Origin: Hippasteria phrygiana
Taxonomy: Eukaryota; Echinodermata; Asteroidea; Valvatida; Goniasteridae
DNA length: 64,000 nt
Direction: 5' to 3'
Assembly: GCA_037893225.1 (NCBI GenBank)
Contig: JAZGUH010001207.1
Coordinates: 62,001-126,000 of the forward strand
The position numbers were made by a program, and so were the translations under genes. Positions 12,523 to 23,412 of this stretch are shown one piece after another (the stretch's first letter is position 1; each line of letters begins with the position of its first letter). The notes under the pieces were generated by a model that worked only from the letters and a program-made list of their open reading frames with translations, ran no database searches and was not told the DNA's origin.

Positions 12523-12754
12523 GCAACATGTAGCGCCAGATCTAAGCTATCCATACATGTCAAAATTACTGAATTTGGTTGATATTTCATGCAATTATGA
12601 ATGAGTAAAGCAAGTCCATACCCCAGGGAATTTGACAGGCATGGAGCAATAAATAAAAGGTAATCTGCACACAGATGGTGGCCGGGAAGAAAATAAACAT
12701 TGCGAGGTTTGAATTTTCTCCACAAGTGTTAACTCTAAGAAGCCGCCGATAATT

Positions 12755-12987
12755 GCAACATGTAGCGCCAGATCTAAGCTATCCATACATGTCAAAATTA
12801 CTGAATTTGGTTGATATTTCATGCAATTATGAATGAGTAAAGCAAGTCCATACCCCAGGGAATTTGACATGCATGGAGCAATAAATAAAAAGGTAATCTG
12901 CACACAGATGGTGGCCGGGAAGAAAATAAACATTGCGAGGTTTGAATTTTCTCCACAAATGTTAACTCTAAGAAGCCGCCGATAATT
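12755..12987. repeat. E monomer, 233 bp (one extra A)
   Basis: B-like start (116T) followed by A-type sequence, with five instead of four A before GGTAATC, and AAATGTT at 203-209. The only other 233-bp unit is at 49133. The extra base shifts the minus-strand reading frames locally with no compensating change, which argues against coding. Confidence 0.95.
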
Positions 12988-13915
12988 GCAACATGTAGCG
13001 CCAGATCTAAGCTATCCATACATGTCAAAATTACTGAATTTGGTTGATATTTCATGCAATTATGAATGAGTAAAGCAAGTCCATACCCCAGGGAATTTGA
13101 CAGGCATGGAGCAATAAATAAAAGGTAATCTGCACACAGATGGTGGCCGGGAAGAAAATAAACATTGCGAGGTTTGAATTTTCTCCACAAGTTTTAACTC
13201 TAAGAAGCCGCCGATAATTGCAACATGTAGCGCCAGATCTAAGCTATCCATACATGTCAAAATTACTGAATTTGGTTGATATTTCATGCAATTATGAATG
13301 AGTAAAGCAAGTCCATACCCCAGGGAATTTGACAGGCATGGAGCAATAAATAAAAGGTAATCTGCACACAGATGGTGGCCGGGAAGAAAATAAACATTGC
13401 GAGGTTTGAATTTTCTCCACAAGTGTTAACTCTAAGAAGCCGCCGATAATTGCAACATGTAGCGCCAGATCTAAGCTATCCATACATGTCAAAATTACTG
13501 AATTTGGTTGATATTTCATGCAATTATGAATGAGTAAAGCAAGTCCATACCCCAGGGAATTTGACATGCATGGAGCAATAAATAGACGGTAACATGTACA
13601 CAGATGTTGGCCGGAAAGAAAATAAACATTGCGAGGTTTGAATTTTCTCTACAAGTTTTAACTCTAAGAAGCCGCCGATAATTGCAACATGTAGCGCCAG
13701 ATCTAAGCTATCCATACATGTCAAAATTACTGAATTTGGTTGATATTTCATGCAATTATGAATGAGTAAAGCAAGTCCATACCCCAGGGAATTTGACAGG
13801 CATGGAGCAATAAATAAAAGGTAATCTGCACACAGATGGTGGCCGGGAAGAAAATAAACATTGCGAGGTTTGAATTTTCTCCACAAGTGTTAACTCTAAG
13901 AAGCCGCCGATAATT

Positions 13916-14146
13916 GCAACATGTAGCGCCAGATCTAAGCTATCCATACATGTCAAAATTACTGAATTTGATTGATATTTCATGCAATTATGAATGAGTA
14001 AAGCAAGTCATACCCCAGGGAATTTGACAGGCATGGAGCAATAAATAAAAGGTAATCTGCACACAGATGTTAGCCGGAAAGAAAATAAATATTGCGAGGT
14101 TTGAATTTTCTCCACAAGTTTTAACTCTAAGAAGCCGCCGATAATT
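13916..14146. repeat. D monomer (copy 7)
   Basis: Last D before domain II. Confidence 0.95.
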
Positions 14147-14610
14147 GCAACATGTAGCGCCAGATCTAAGCTATCCATACATGTCAAAATTACTGAATTT
14201 GGTTGATATTTCATGCAATTATGAATGAGTAAAGCAAGTCCATACCCCAGGGAATTTGACAGGCATGGAGCAATAAATAAAAGGTAATCTGCACACAGAT
14301 GGTGGCCGGGAAGAAAATAAACATTGCGAGGTTTGAATTTTCTCCACAAGTGTTAACTCTAAGAAGCCGCCGATAATTGCAACATGTAGCGCCAGATCTA
14401 AGCTATCCATACATGTCAAAATTACTGAATTTGGTTGATATTTCATGCAATTATGAATGAGTAAAGCAAGTCCATACCCCAGGGAATTTGACAGGCATGG
14501 AGCAATAAATAAAAGGTAATCTGCACACAGATGGTGGCCGGGAAGAAAATAAACATTGCGAGGTTTGAATTTTCTCCACAAGTGTTAACTCTAAGAAGCC
14601 GCCGATAATT
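14147..14610. repeat. A-A dimer linking domain I to domain II
   Basis: Two plain A units (14147, 14379) after the last D of domain I and before the first Bbeta. The same A-A or A-A102 pair precedes most later Bbeta units, so it belongs functionally to the end of a domain II repeat. Confidence 0.85.
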
Positions 14611-14842
14611 GCAACATGTAGCGCCAGATCTCAGCTATCCATACATGTCAAAATTACTGAATTTGGTTGATATTTCATGCAATTATGAATGAGTAAAGCA
14701 AGTCCATACCAACGGGAATTTGACATGCATGGAGCAATAAATAGACGGTAACATGTACACAGATGTTGGCCGGAAAGAAAATAAACATTGCGAGGTTTGA
14801 ATTTTCTCCACAAGTTTTAACTCTAAGAAGCCGCCGATAATT
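14611..14842. repeat. Bbeta monomer, first of 14
   Basis: B-type with 22C (AGATCTCAGC) and AAC at 101-103. Further Bbeta units start at 16849, 18623, 21789, 23413, 25883, 30591, 33061, 50989, 53227, 55001, 58167, 59791 and 62261. The 22C change creates a stop codon in the minus-strand frame, which is therefore cut to 60 codons at every Bbeta. The BglII site just upstream stays intact. Confidence 0.93.
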
Positions 14843-15074
14843 GCAACATGTAGCGCCAGATCTAAGCTATCCATACATGTCAAAATTACTGAATTTGGTT
14901 GATATTTCATGCAATTATGAATGAGTAAAGCAAGTCCATACCCCAGGGAATTTGACAGGCATGGAGCAATAAATAAAAGGTAATCTGCACACAGATGGTG
15001 GCCGGGAAGAAAATAAACATTGCGAGGTTTGAATTTTCTCCACAAGTGTTAACTCTAAGAAGCCGCCGATAATT

Positions 15075-15224
15075 GCAACATGTAGCGCCAGATCTAAGCT
15101 ATCCATACATGTCAAAATTACTGAATTTGGTTGATATTTCATGCAATTATGAATGAGTAAAGCAAGTCCATACCCCAGGGAATTTGACATGCATGGAGCA
15201 ATAAATAGACTGTAACATGTTTTT
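15075..15224. repeat. Truncated monomer T, 150 bp (copy 1)
   Basis: B-type through position 146, with 137T (GACTGTAAC), then four T and the start of the next unit; a net 82 bp (monomer tail) is missing. The junction forms a perfect 7-bp stem, ACATGTT at 15215-15221 and AACATGT at 15227-15233, with a 5-nt TTTGC loop. It is the only T (with its copy at 51453) preceded by a plain A instead of E'. It is followed by Bd, as are all T units. The missing 82 bp does not keep the array in 232-bp phase, so T acts as a phase-resetting unit. Confidence 0.95.
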
Positions 15225-17544
15225 GCAACATGTAGCGCCAGATCTAAGCTATCCATACATGTCAAAATTACTGAATTTGATTGATATTTCATGCAATTAT
15301 GAATGAGTAAAGCAAGTCCATACCCCAGGGAATTTGACATGCATGGAGCAATAAATAGACGGTAACATGTACACAGATGTTGGCCGGAAAGAAAATAAAC
15401 ATTGCGAGGTTTGAATTTTCTCCACAAGTTTTAACTCTAAGAAGCCGCCGATAATTGCAACATGTAGCGCCAGATCTAAGCTATCCATACATGTCAAAAT
15501 TACTGAATTTGGTTGATATTTCATGCAATTATGAATGAGTAAAGCAAGTCCATACCCCAGGGAATTTGACAGGCATGGAGCAATAAATAAAAGGTAATCT
15601 GCACACAGATGGTGGCCGGGAAGAAAATAAACATTGCGAGGTTTGAATTTTCTCCACAAGTGTTAACTCTAAGAAGCCGCCGATAATTGCAACATGTAGC
15701 GCCAGATCTAAGCTATCCATACATGTCAAAATTACTGAATTTGGTTGATATTTCATGCAATTATGAATGAGTAAAGCAAGTCCATACCCCAGGGAATTTG
15801 ACAGGCATGGAGCAATACATAAAAGGTAATCTGCACACAGATGGTGGCCGGGAAGAAAATAAACATTGCGAGGTTTGAATTTTCTCCACAAATGTTAACT
15901 CTAAGAAGCCGCCGATAATTGCAACATGTAGCGCCAGATCTAAGCTATCCATACATGTCAAAATAACTGAATTTGGTTGATATTTCATGCAATTATGAAT
16001 GAGTAAAGCAAGTCCATACCCCAGGGAATTTGACATGCATGGAGCAATAAATAGACGGTAACATGTACACAGATGTTGGCCGGAAAGAAAATAAACATTG
16101 CGAGGTTTGAATTTTCTCCACAAGTTTTAACTCTAAGAAGCCGCCGATAATTGCAACATGTAGCGCCAGATCTAAGCTATCCATACATGTCAAAATTACT
16201 GAATTTGGTTGATATTTCATGCAATTATGAATGAGTAAAGCAAGTCCATACCCCAGGGAATTTGACATGCATGGAGCAATAAATAAAAGGTAATCTGCAC
16301 ACAGATGGTGGCCGGGAAGAAAATAAACATTGCGAGGTTTGAATTTTCTCCACAAGTTTTAACTCTAAGAAGCCGCCGATAATTGCAACATGTAGCGCCA
16401 GATCTAAGCTATCCATACATGTCAAAATTACTGAATTTGGTTGATATTTCATGCAATTATGAATGAGTAAAGCAAGTCCATACCCCAGGGAATTTGACAG
16501 GCATGGAGCAATAAATAAAAGGTAATCTGCACACAGATGGTGGCCGGGAAGAAAATAAACATTGCGAGGTTTGAATTTTCTCCACAAGTGTTAACTCTAA
16601 GAAGCCGCCGATAATTGCAACATGTAGCGCCAGATCTAAGCTATCCATACATGTCAAAATTACTGAATTTGGTTGATATTTCATGCAATTATGAATGAGT
16701 AAAGCAAGTCCATACCCCAGGGAATTTGACAGGCATGGAGCAATAAATAAAAGGTAATCTGCACACAGATGGTGGCCGGGAAGAAAATAAACATTGCGAG
16801 GTTTGAATTTTCTCCACAAGTGTTAACTCTAAGAAGCCGCCGATAATTGCAACATGTAGCGCCAGATCTCAGCTATCCATACATGTCAAAATTACTGAAT
16901 TTGGTTGATATTTCATGCAATTATGAATGAGTAAAGCAAGTCCATACCAACGGGAATTTGACATGCATGGAGCAATAAATAGACGGTAACATGTACACAG
17001 ATGTTGGCCGGAAAGAAAATAAACATTGCGAGGTTTGAATTTTCTCCACAAGTTTTAACTCTAAGAAGCCGCCGATAATTGCAACATGTAGCGCCAGATC
17101 TAAGCTATCCATACATGTCAAAATTACTGAATTTGGTTGATATTTCATGCAATTATGAATGAGTAAAGCAAGTCCATACCCCAGGGAATTTGACAGGCAT
17201 GGAGCAATAAATAAAAGGTAATCTGCACACAGATGGTGGCCGGGAAGAAAATAAACATTGCGAGGTTTGAATTTTCTCCACAAGTGTTAACTCTAAGAAG
17301 CCGCCGATAATTGCAACATGTAGCGCCAGATCTAAGCTATCCATACATGTCAAAATTACTGAATTTGGTTGATATTTCATGCAATTATGAATGAGTAAAG
17401 CAAGTCCATACCCCAGGGAATTTGACATGCATGGAGCAATAAATAAAAGGTAATCTGCACACAGATGGTGGCCGGGAAGAAAATAAACATTGCGAGGTTT
17501 GAATTTTCTCCACAAATGTTAACTCTAAGAAGCCGCCGATAATT

Positions 17545-17694
17545 GCAACATGTAGCGCCAGATCTAAGCTATCCATACATGTCAAAATTACTGAATTTGG
17601 TTGATATTTCATGCAATTATGAATGAGTAAAGCAAGTCCATACCCCAGGGAATTTGACATGCATGGAGCAATAAATAGACTGTAACATGTTTTT
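17545..17694. repeat. Truncated monomer T (copy 2)
   Basis: Same junction; preceded by E' (17313) and followed by the Bd with CCATGG. Confidence 0.95.
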
Positions 17695-18158
17695 GCAACA
17701 TGTAGCGCCAGATCTAAGCTATCCATACATGTCAAAATTACTGAATTTGATTGATATTTCATGCAATTATGAATGAGTAAAGCAAGTCCATACCCCATGG
17801 AATTTGACATGCATGGAGCAATAAATAGACGGTAACATGTACACAGATGTTGGCCGGAAAGAAAATAAACATTGCGAGGTTTGAATTTTCTCCACAAGTT
17901 TTAACTCTAAGAAGCCGCCGATAATTGCAACATGTAGCGCCAGATCTAAGCTATCCATACATGTCAAAATTACTGAATTTGGTTGATATTTCATGCAATT
18001 ATGAATGAGTAAAGCAAGTCCATACCCCAGGGAATTTGACAGGCATGGAGCAATAAATAAAAGGTAATCTGCACACAGATGGTGGCCGGGAAGAAAATAA
18101 ACATTGCGAGGTTTGAATTTTCTCCACAAGTTTTAACTCTAAGAAGCCGCCGATAATT

Positions 18159-18390
18159 GCAACATGTAGCGCCAGATCTAAGCTATCCATACATGTCAAA
18201 ATTACTGAATTTGGTTGATATTTCATGCAATTATGAATGAGTAAAGCAAGTCCATACCCCAGGGAATTTGACAGGCATGGAGCAATAAATAAAAGGTAAC
18301 ATGTACACAGATGTTGGCCGGAAAGAAAATAAACATTGCGAGGTTTGAATTTTCTCCACAAGTGTTAACTCTAAGAAGCCGCCGATAATT
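18159..18390. repeat. Hybrid monomer H
   Basis: A-type up to 136A (116G, 134A), B-type from 142C to 164A, then 206G as in A. At least two A/B switches. Related copies lie at 19933, 54537 and 56311. Confidence 0.88.
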
Positions 18391-19318
18391 GCAACATGTA
18401 GCGCCAGATCTAAGCTATCCATACATGTCAAAATTACTGAATTTGGTTGATATTTCATGCAATTATGAATGAGTAAAGCAAGTCCATACCCCAGGGAATT
18501 TGACAGGCATGGAGCAATAAATAAAAGGTAATCTGCACACAGATGGTGGCCGGGAAGAAAATAAACATTGCGAGGTTTGAATTTTCTCCACAAGTGTTAA
18601 CTCTAAGAAGCCGCCGATAATTGCAACATGTAGCGCCAGATCTCAGCTATCCATACATGTCAAAATTACTGAATTTGGTTGATATTTCATGCAATTATGA
18701 ATGAGTAAAGCAAGTCCATACCAACGGGAATTTGACATGCATGGAGCAATAAATAGACGGTAACATGTACACAGATGTTGGCCGGAAAGAAAATAAACAT
18801 TGCGAGGTTTGAATTTTCTCCACAAGTTTTAACTCTAAGAAGCCGCCGATAATTGCAACATGTAGCGCCAGATCTAAGCTATCCATACATGTCAAAATTA
18901 CTGAATTTGGTTGATATTTCATGCAATTATGAATGAGTAAAGCAAGTCCATACCCCAGGGAATTTGACAGGCATGGAGCAATAAATAAAAGGTAATCTGC
19001 ACACAGATGGTGGCCGGGAAGAAAATAAACATTGCGAGGTTTGAATTTTCTCCACAAGTGTTAACTCTAAGAAGCCGCCGATAATTGCAACATGTAGCGC
19101 CAGATCTAAGCTATCCATACATGTCAAAATTACTGAATTTGGTTGATATTTCATGCAATTATGAATGAGTAAAGCAAGTCCATACCCCAGGGAATTTGAC
19201 ATGCATGGAGCAATAAATAAAAGGTAATCTGCACACAGATGGTGGCCGGGAAGAAAATAAACATTGCGAGGTTTGAATTTTCTCCACAAATGTTAACTCT
19301 AAGAAGCCGCCGATAATT

Positions 19319-19468
19319 GCAACATGTAGCGCCAGATCTAAGCTATCCATACATGTCAAAATTACTGAATTTGGTTGATATTTCATGCAATTATGAATGA
19401 GTAAAGCAAGTCCATACCCCAGGGAATTTGACATGCATGGAGCAATAAATAGACTGTAACATGTTTTT
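19319..19468. repeat. Truncated monomer T (copy 3)
   Basis: In the 14-unit repeat, between E' (19087) and Bd (19469). Confidence 0.95.
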
Positions 19469-19932
19469 GCAACATGTAGCGCCAGATCTAAGCTATCCAT
19501 ACATGTCAAAATTACTGAATTTGATTGATATTTCATGCAATTATGAATGAGTAAAGCAAGTCCATACCCCAGGGAATTTGACATGCATGGAGCAATAAAT
19601 AGACGGTAACATGTACACAGATGTTGGCCGGAAAGAAAATAAACATTGCGAGGTTTGAATTTTCTCCACAAGTTTTAACTCTAAGAAGCCGCCGATAATT
19701 GCAACATGTAGCGCCAGATCTAAGCTATCCATACATGTCAAAATTACTGAATTTGGTTGATATTTCATGCAATTATGAATGAGTAAAGCAAGTCCATACC
19801 CCAGGGAATTTGACAGGCATGGAGCAATAAATAAAAGGTAATCTGCACACAGATGGTGGCCGGGAAGAAAATAAACATTGCGAGGTTTGAATTTTCTCCA
19901 CAAGTTTTAACTCTAAGAAGCCGCCGATAATT

Positions 19933-20164
19933 GCAACATGTAGCGCCAGATCTAAGCTATCCATACATGTCAAAATTACTGAATTTGGTTGATATTTCAT
20001 GCAATTATGAATGAGTAAAGCAAGTCCATACCCCAGGGAATTTGACAGGCATGGAGCAATAAATAAAAGGTAACATGTACACAGATGTTGGCCGGAAAGA
20101 AAATAAACATTGCGAGGTTTGAATTTTCTCCACAAGTGTTAACTCTAAGAAGCCGCCGATAATT
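19933..20164. repeat. Hybrid monomer H, second copy
   Basis: Same switch pattern as 18159, 1774 bp downstream, which is exactly one 8-unit domain II repeat. It marks that the 8- and 14-unit repeats share this section by descent. Confidence 0.88.
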
Positions 20165-21788
20165 GCAACATGTAGCGCCAGATCTAAGCTATCCATACAT
20201 GTCAAAATTACTGAATTTGGTTGATATTTCATGCAATTATGAATGAGTAAAGCAAGTCCATACCCCAGGGAATTTGACAGGCATGGAGCAATAAATAAAA
20301 GGTAATCTGCACACAGATGGTGGCCGGGAAGAAAATAAACATTGCGAGGTTTGAATTTTCTCCACAAGTTTTAACTCTAAGAAGCCGCCGATAATTGCAA
20401 CATGTAGCGCCAGATCTAAGCTATCCATACATGTCAAAATTACTGAATTTGGTTGATATTTCATGCAATTATGAATGAGTAAAGCAAGTCCATACCCCAG
20501 GGAATTTGACAGGCATGGAGCAATAAATAAAAGGTAATCTGCACACAGATGGTGGCCGGGAAGAAAATAAACATTGCGAGGTTTGAATTTTCTCCACAAG
20601 TGTTAACTCTAAGAAGCCGCCGATAATTGCAACATGTAGCGCCAGATCTAAGCTATCCATACATGTCAAAATTACTGAATTTGGTTGATATTTCATGCAA
20701 TTATGAATGAGTAAAGCAAGTCCATACCCCAGGGAATTTGACAGGCATGGAGCAATACATAAAAGGTAATCTGCACACAGATGGTGGCCGGGAAGAAAAT
20801 AAACATTGCGAGGTTTGAATTTTCTCCACAAATGTTAACTCTAAGAAGCCGCCGATAATTGCAACATGTAGCGCCAGATCTAAGCTATCCATACATGTCA
20901 AAATAACTGAATTTGGTTGATATTTCATGCAATTATGAATGAGTAAAGCAAGTCCATACCCCAGGGAATTTGACATGCATGGAGCAATAAATAGACGGTA
21001 ACATGTACACAGATGTTGGCCGGAAAGAAAATAAACATTGCGAGGTTTGAATTTTCTCCACAAGTTTTAACTCTAAGAAGCCGCCGATAATTGCAACATG
21101 TAGCGCCAGATCTAAGCTATCCATACATGTCAAAATTACTGAATTTGGTTGATATTTCATGCAATTATGAATGAGTAAAGCAAGTCCATACCCCAGGGAA
21201 TTTGACATGCATGGAGCAATAAATAGACGGTAACATGTACACAGATGTTGGCCGGAAAGAAAATAAACATTGCGAGGTTTGAATTTTCTCCACAAGTTTT
21301 AACTCTAAGAAGCCGCCGATAATTGCAACATGTAGCGCCAGATCTAAGCTATCCATACATGTCAAAATTACTGAATTTGGTTGATATTTCATGCAATTAT
21401 GAATGAGTAAAGCAAGTCCATACCCCAGGGAATTTGACAGGCATGGAGCAATAAATAAAAGGTAATCTGCACACAGATGGTGGCCGGGAAGAAAATAAAC
21501 ATTGCGAGGTTTGAATTTTCTCCACAAGTGTTAACTCTAAGAAGCCGCCGATAATTGCAACATGTAGCGCCAGATCTAAGCTATCCATACATGTCAAAAT
21601 TACTGAATTTGGTTGATATTTCATGCAATTATGAATGAGTAAAGCAAGTCCATACCCCAGGGAATTTGACAGGCATGGAGCAATAAATAAAAGGTAATCT
21701 GCACACAGATGGTGGCCGGGAAGAAAATAAACATTGCGAGGTTTGAATTTTCTCCACAAGTGTTAACTCTAAGAAGCCGCCGATAATT

Positions 21789-23412
21789 GCAACATGTAGC
21801 GCCAGATCTCAGCTATCCATACATGTCAAAATTACTGAATTTGGTTGATATTTCATGCAATTATGAATGAGTAAAGCAAGTCCATACCAACGGGAATTTG
21901 ACATGCATGGAGCAATAAATAGACGGTAACATGTACACAGATGTTGGCCGGAAAGAAAATAAACATTGCGAGGTTTGAATTTTCTCCACAAGTTTTAACT
22001 CTAAGAAGCCGCCGATAATTGCAACATGTAGCGCCAGATCTAAGCTATCCATACATGTCAAAATTACTGAATTTGGTTGATATTTCATGCAATTATGAAT
22101 GAGTAAAGCAAGTCCATACCCTAGGGAATTTGACAGGCATGGAGCAATAAATAAAAGGTAATCTGCACACAGATGGTGGCCGGGAAGAAAATAAACATTG
22201 CGAGGTTTGAATTTTCTCCACAAGTGTTAACTCTAAGAAGCCGCCGATAATTGCAACATGTAGCGCCAGATCTAAGCTATCCATACATGTCAAAATTACT
22301 GAATTTGGTTGATATTTCATGCAATTATGAATGAGTAAAGCAAGTCCATACCCCAGGGAATTTGACATGCATGGAGCAATAAATAAAAGGTAATCTGCAC
22401 ACAGATGGTGGCCGGGAAGAAAATAAACATTGCGAGGTTTGAATTTTCTCCACAAATGTTAACTCTAAGAAGCCGCCGATAATTGCAACATGTAGCGCCA
22501 GATCTAAGCTATCCATACATGTCAAAATAACTGAATTTGGTTGATATTTCATGCAATTATGAATGAGTAAAGCAAGTCCATACCCCAGGGAATTTGACAT
22601 GCATGGAGCAATAAATAGACGGTAACATGTACACAGATGTTGGCCGGAAAGAAAATAAACATTGCGAGGTTTGAATTTTCTCCACAAGTTTTAACTCTAA
22701 GAAGCCGCCGATAATTGCAACATGTAGCGCCAGATCTAAGCTATCCATACATGTCAAAATTACTGAATTTGGTTGATATTTCATGCAATTATGAATGAGT
22801 AAAGCAAGTCCATACCCCAGGGAATTTGACATGCATGGAGCAATAAATAGACGGTAACATGTACACAGATGTTGGCCGGAAAGAAAATAAACATTGCGAG
22901 GTTTGAATTTTCTCCACAAGTTTTAACTCTAAGAAGCCGCCGATAATTGCAACATGTAGCGCCAGATCTAAGCTATCCATACATGTCAAAATTACTGAAT
23001 TTGGTTGATATTTCATGCAATTATGAATGAGTAAAGCAAGTCCATACCCCAGGGAATTTGACAGGCATGGAGCAATAAATAAAAGGTAATCTGCACACAG
23101 ATGGTGGCCGGGAAGAAAATAAACATTGCGAGGTTTGAATTTTCTCCACAAGTGTTAACTCTAAGAAGCCGCCGATAATTGCAACATGTAGCGCCAGATC
23201 TAAGCTATCCATACATGTCAAAATTACTGAATTTGGTTGATATTTCATGCAATTATGAATGAGTAAAGCAAGTCCATACCCTAGGGAATTTGACAGGCAT
23301 GGAGCAATAAATAAAAGGTAATCTGCACACAGATGGTGGCCGGGAAGAAAATAAACATTGCGAGGTTTGAATTTTCTCCACAAGTGTTAACTCTAAGAAG
23401 CCGCCGATAATT
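21789..23412. repeat. Domain II repeat without T, 7 units (1624 bp)
   Basis: Order: Bbeta, A102, E', B45, B, A, A102. E' is followed directly by B45; the T-Bd-A-Ae block of the 11-unit form (846 bp) is missing. This is the only Bbeta repeat in the first copy that lacks T. It also contains two A102 units (AvrII-type CCTAGG at 22120 and 23280). Confidence 0.9.

Larger units (their letters stand above)
11827..14146. repeat. Transition repeat, 10 units (2320 bp), with Balpha and E
   Basis: Order: A, A, Balpha, A, E, A1, A, By, A, D. The left half introduces Balpha (AAC at 101-103 without 22C) and the 233-bp E unit, while the right half is a standard domain I By-A-D ending. Balpha-A-E resembles the Bbeta-A-E' opening of domain II, so this looks like the point where the two repeat families were joined. 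The +1 of E and the -1 of D cancel, so the repeat is exactly ten times 232 bp. Confidence 0.85.
14611..16848. repeat. Domain II repeat, 10 units (2238 bp)
   Basis: Order: Bbeta, A, T, Bd, A, Ae, B45, A-type unit with 116T and 206T, A, A. This is the only repeat type in which T follows directly on A without an E' between them. The unit at 16153 combines B-like 116T with an otherwise A body and is not seen elsewhere except in the copy at 52531. Confidence 0.9.
16849..18622. repeat. Domain II repeat, 8 units (1774 bp)
   Basis: Order: Bbeta, A, E', T, Bd, A1, H, A. Its Bd carries a private CCATGG (104T, base 17798), which creates an NcoI site found otherwise only in the copy at 54176. Confidence 0.9.
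18623..21788. repeat. Domain II repeat, 14 units (3166 bp)
   Basis: Order: Bbeta, A, E', T, Bd, A1, H, A1, A, Ae, B45, B, A, A. It joins the A1-H section of the preceding 8-unit repeat to the Ae-B45-B section of the 11-unit form, so it looks like a recombinant of the two. Confidence 0.9.
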
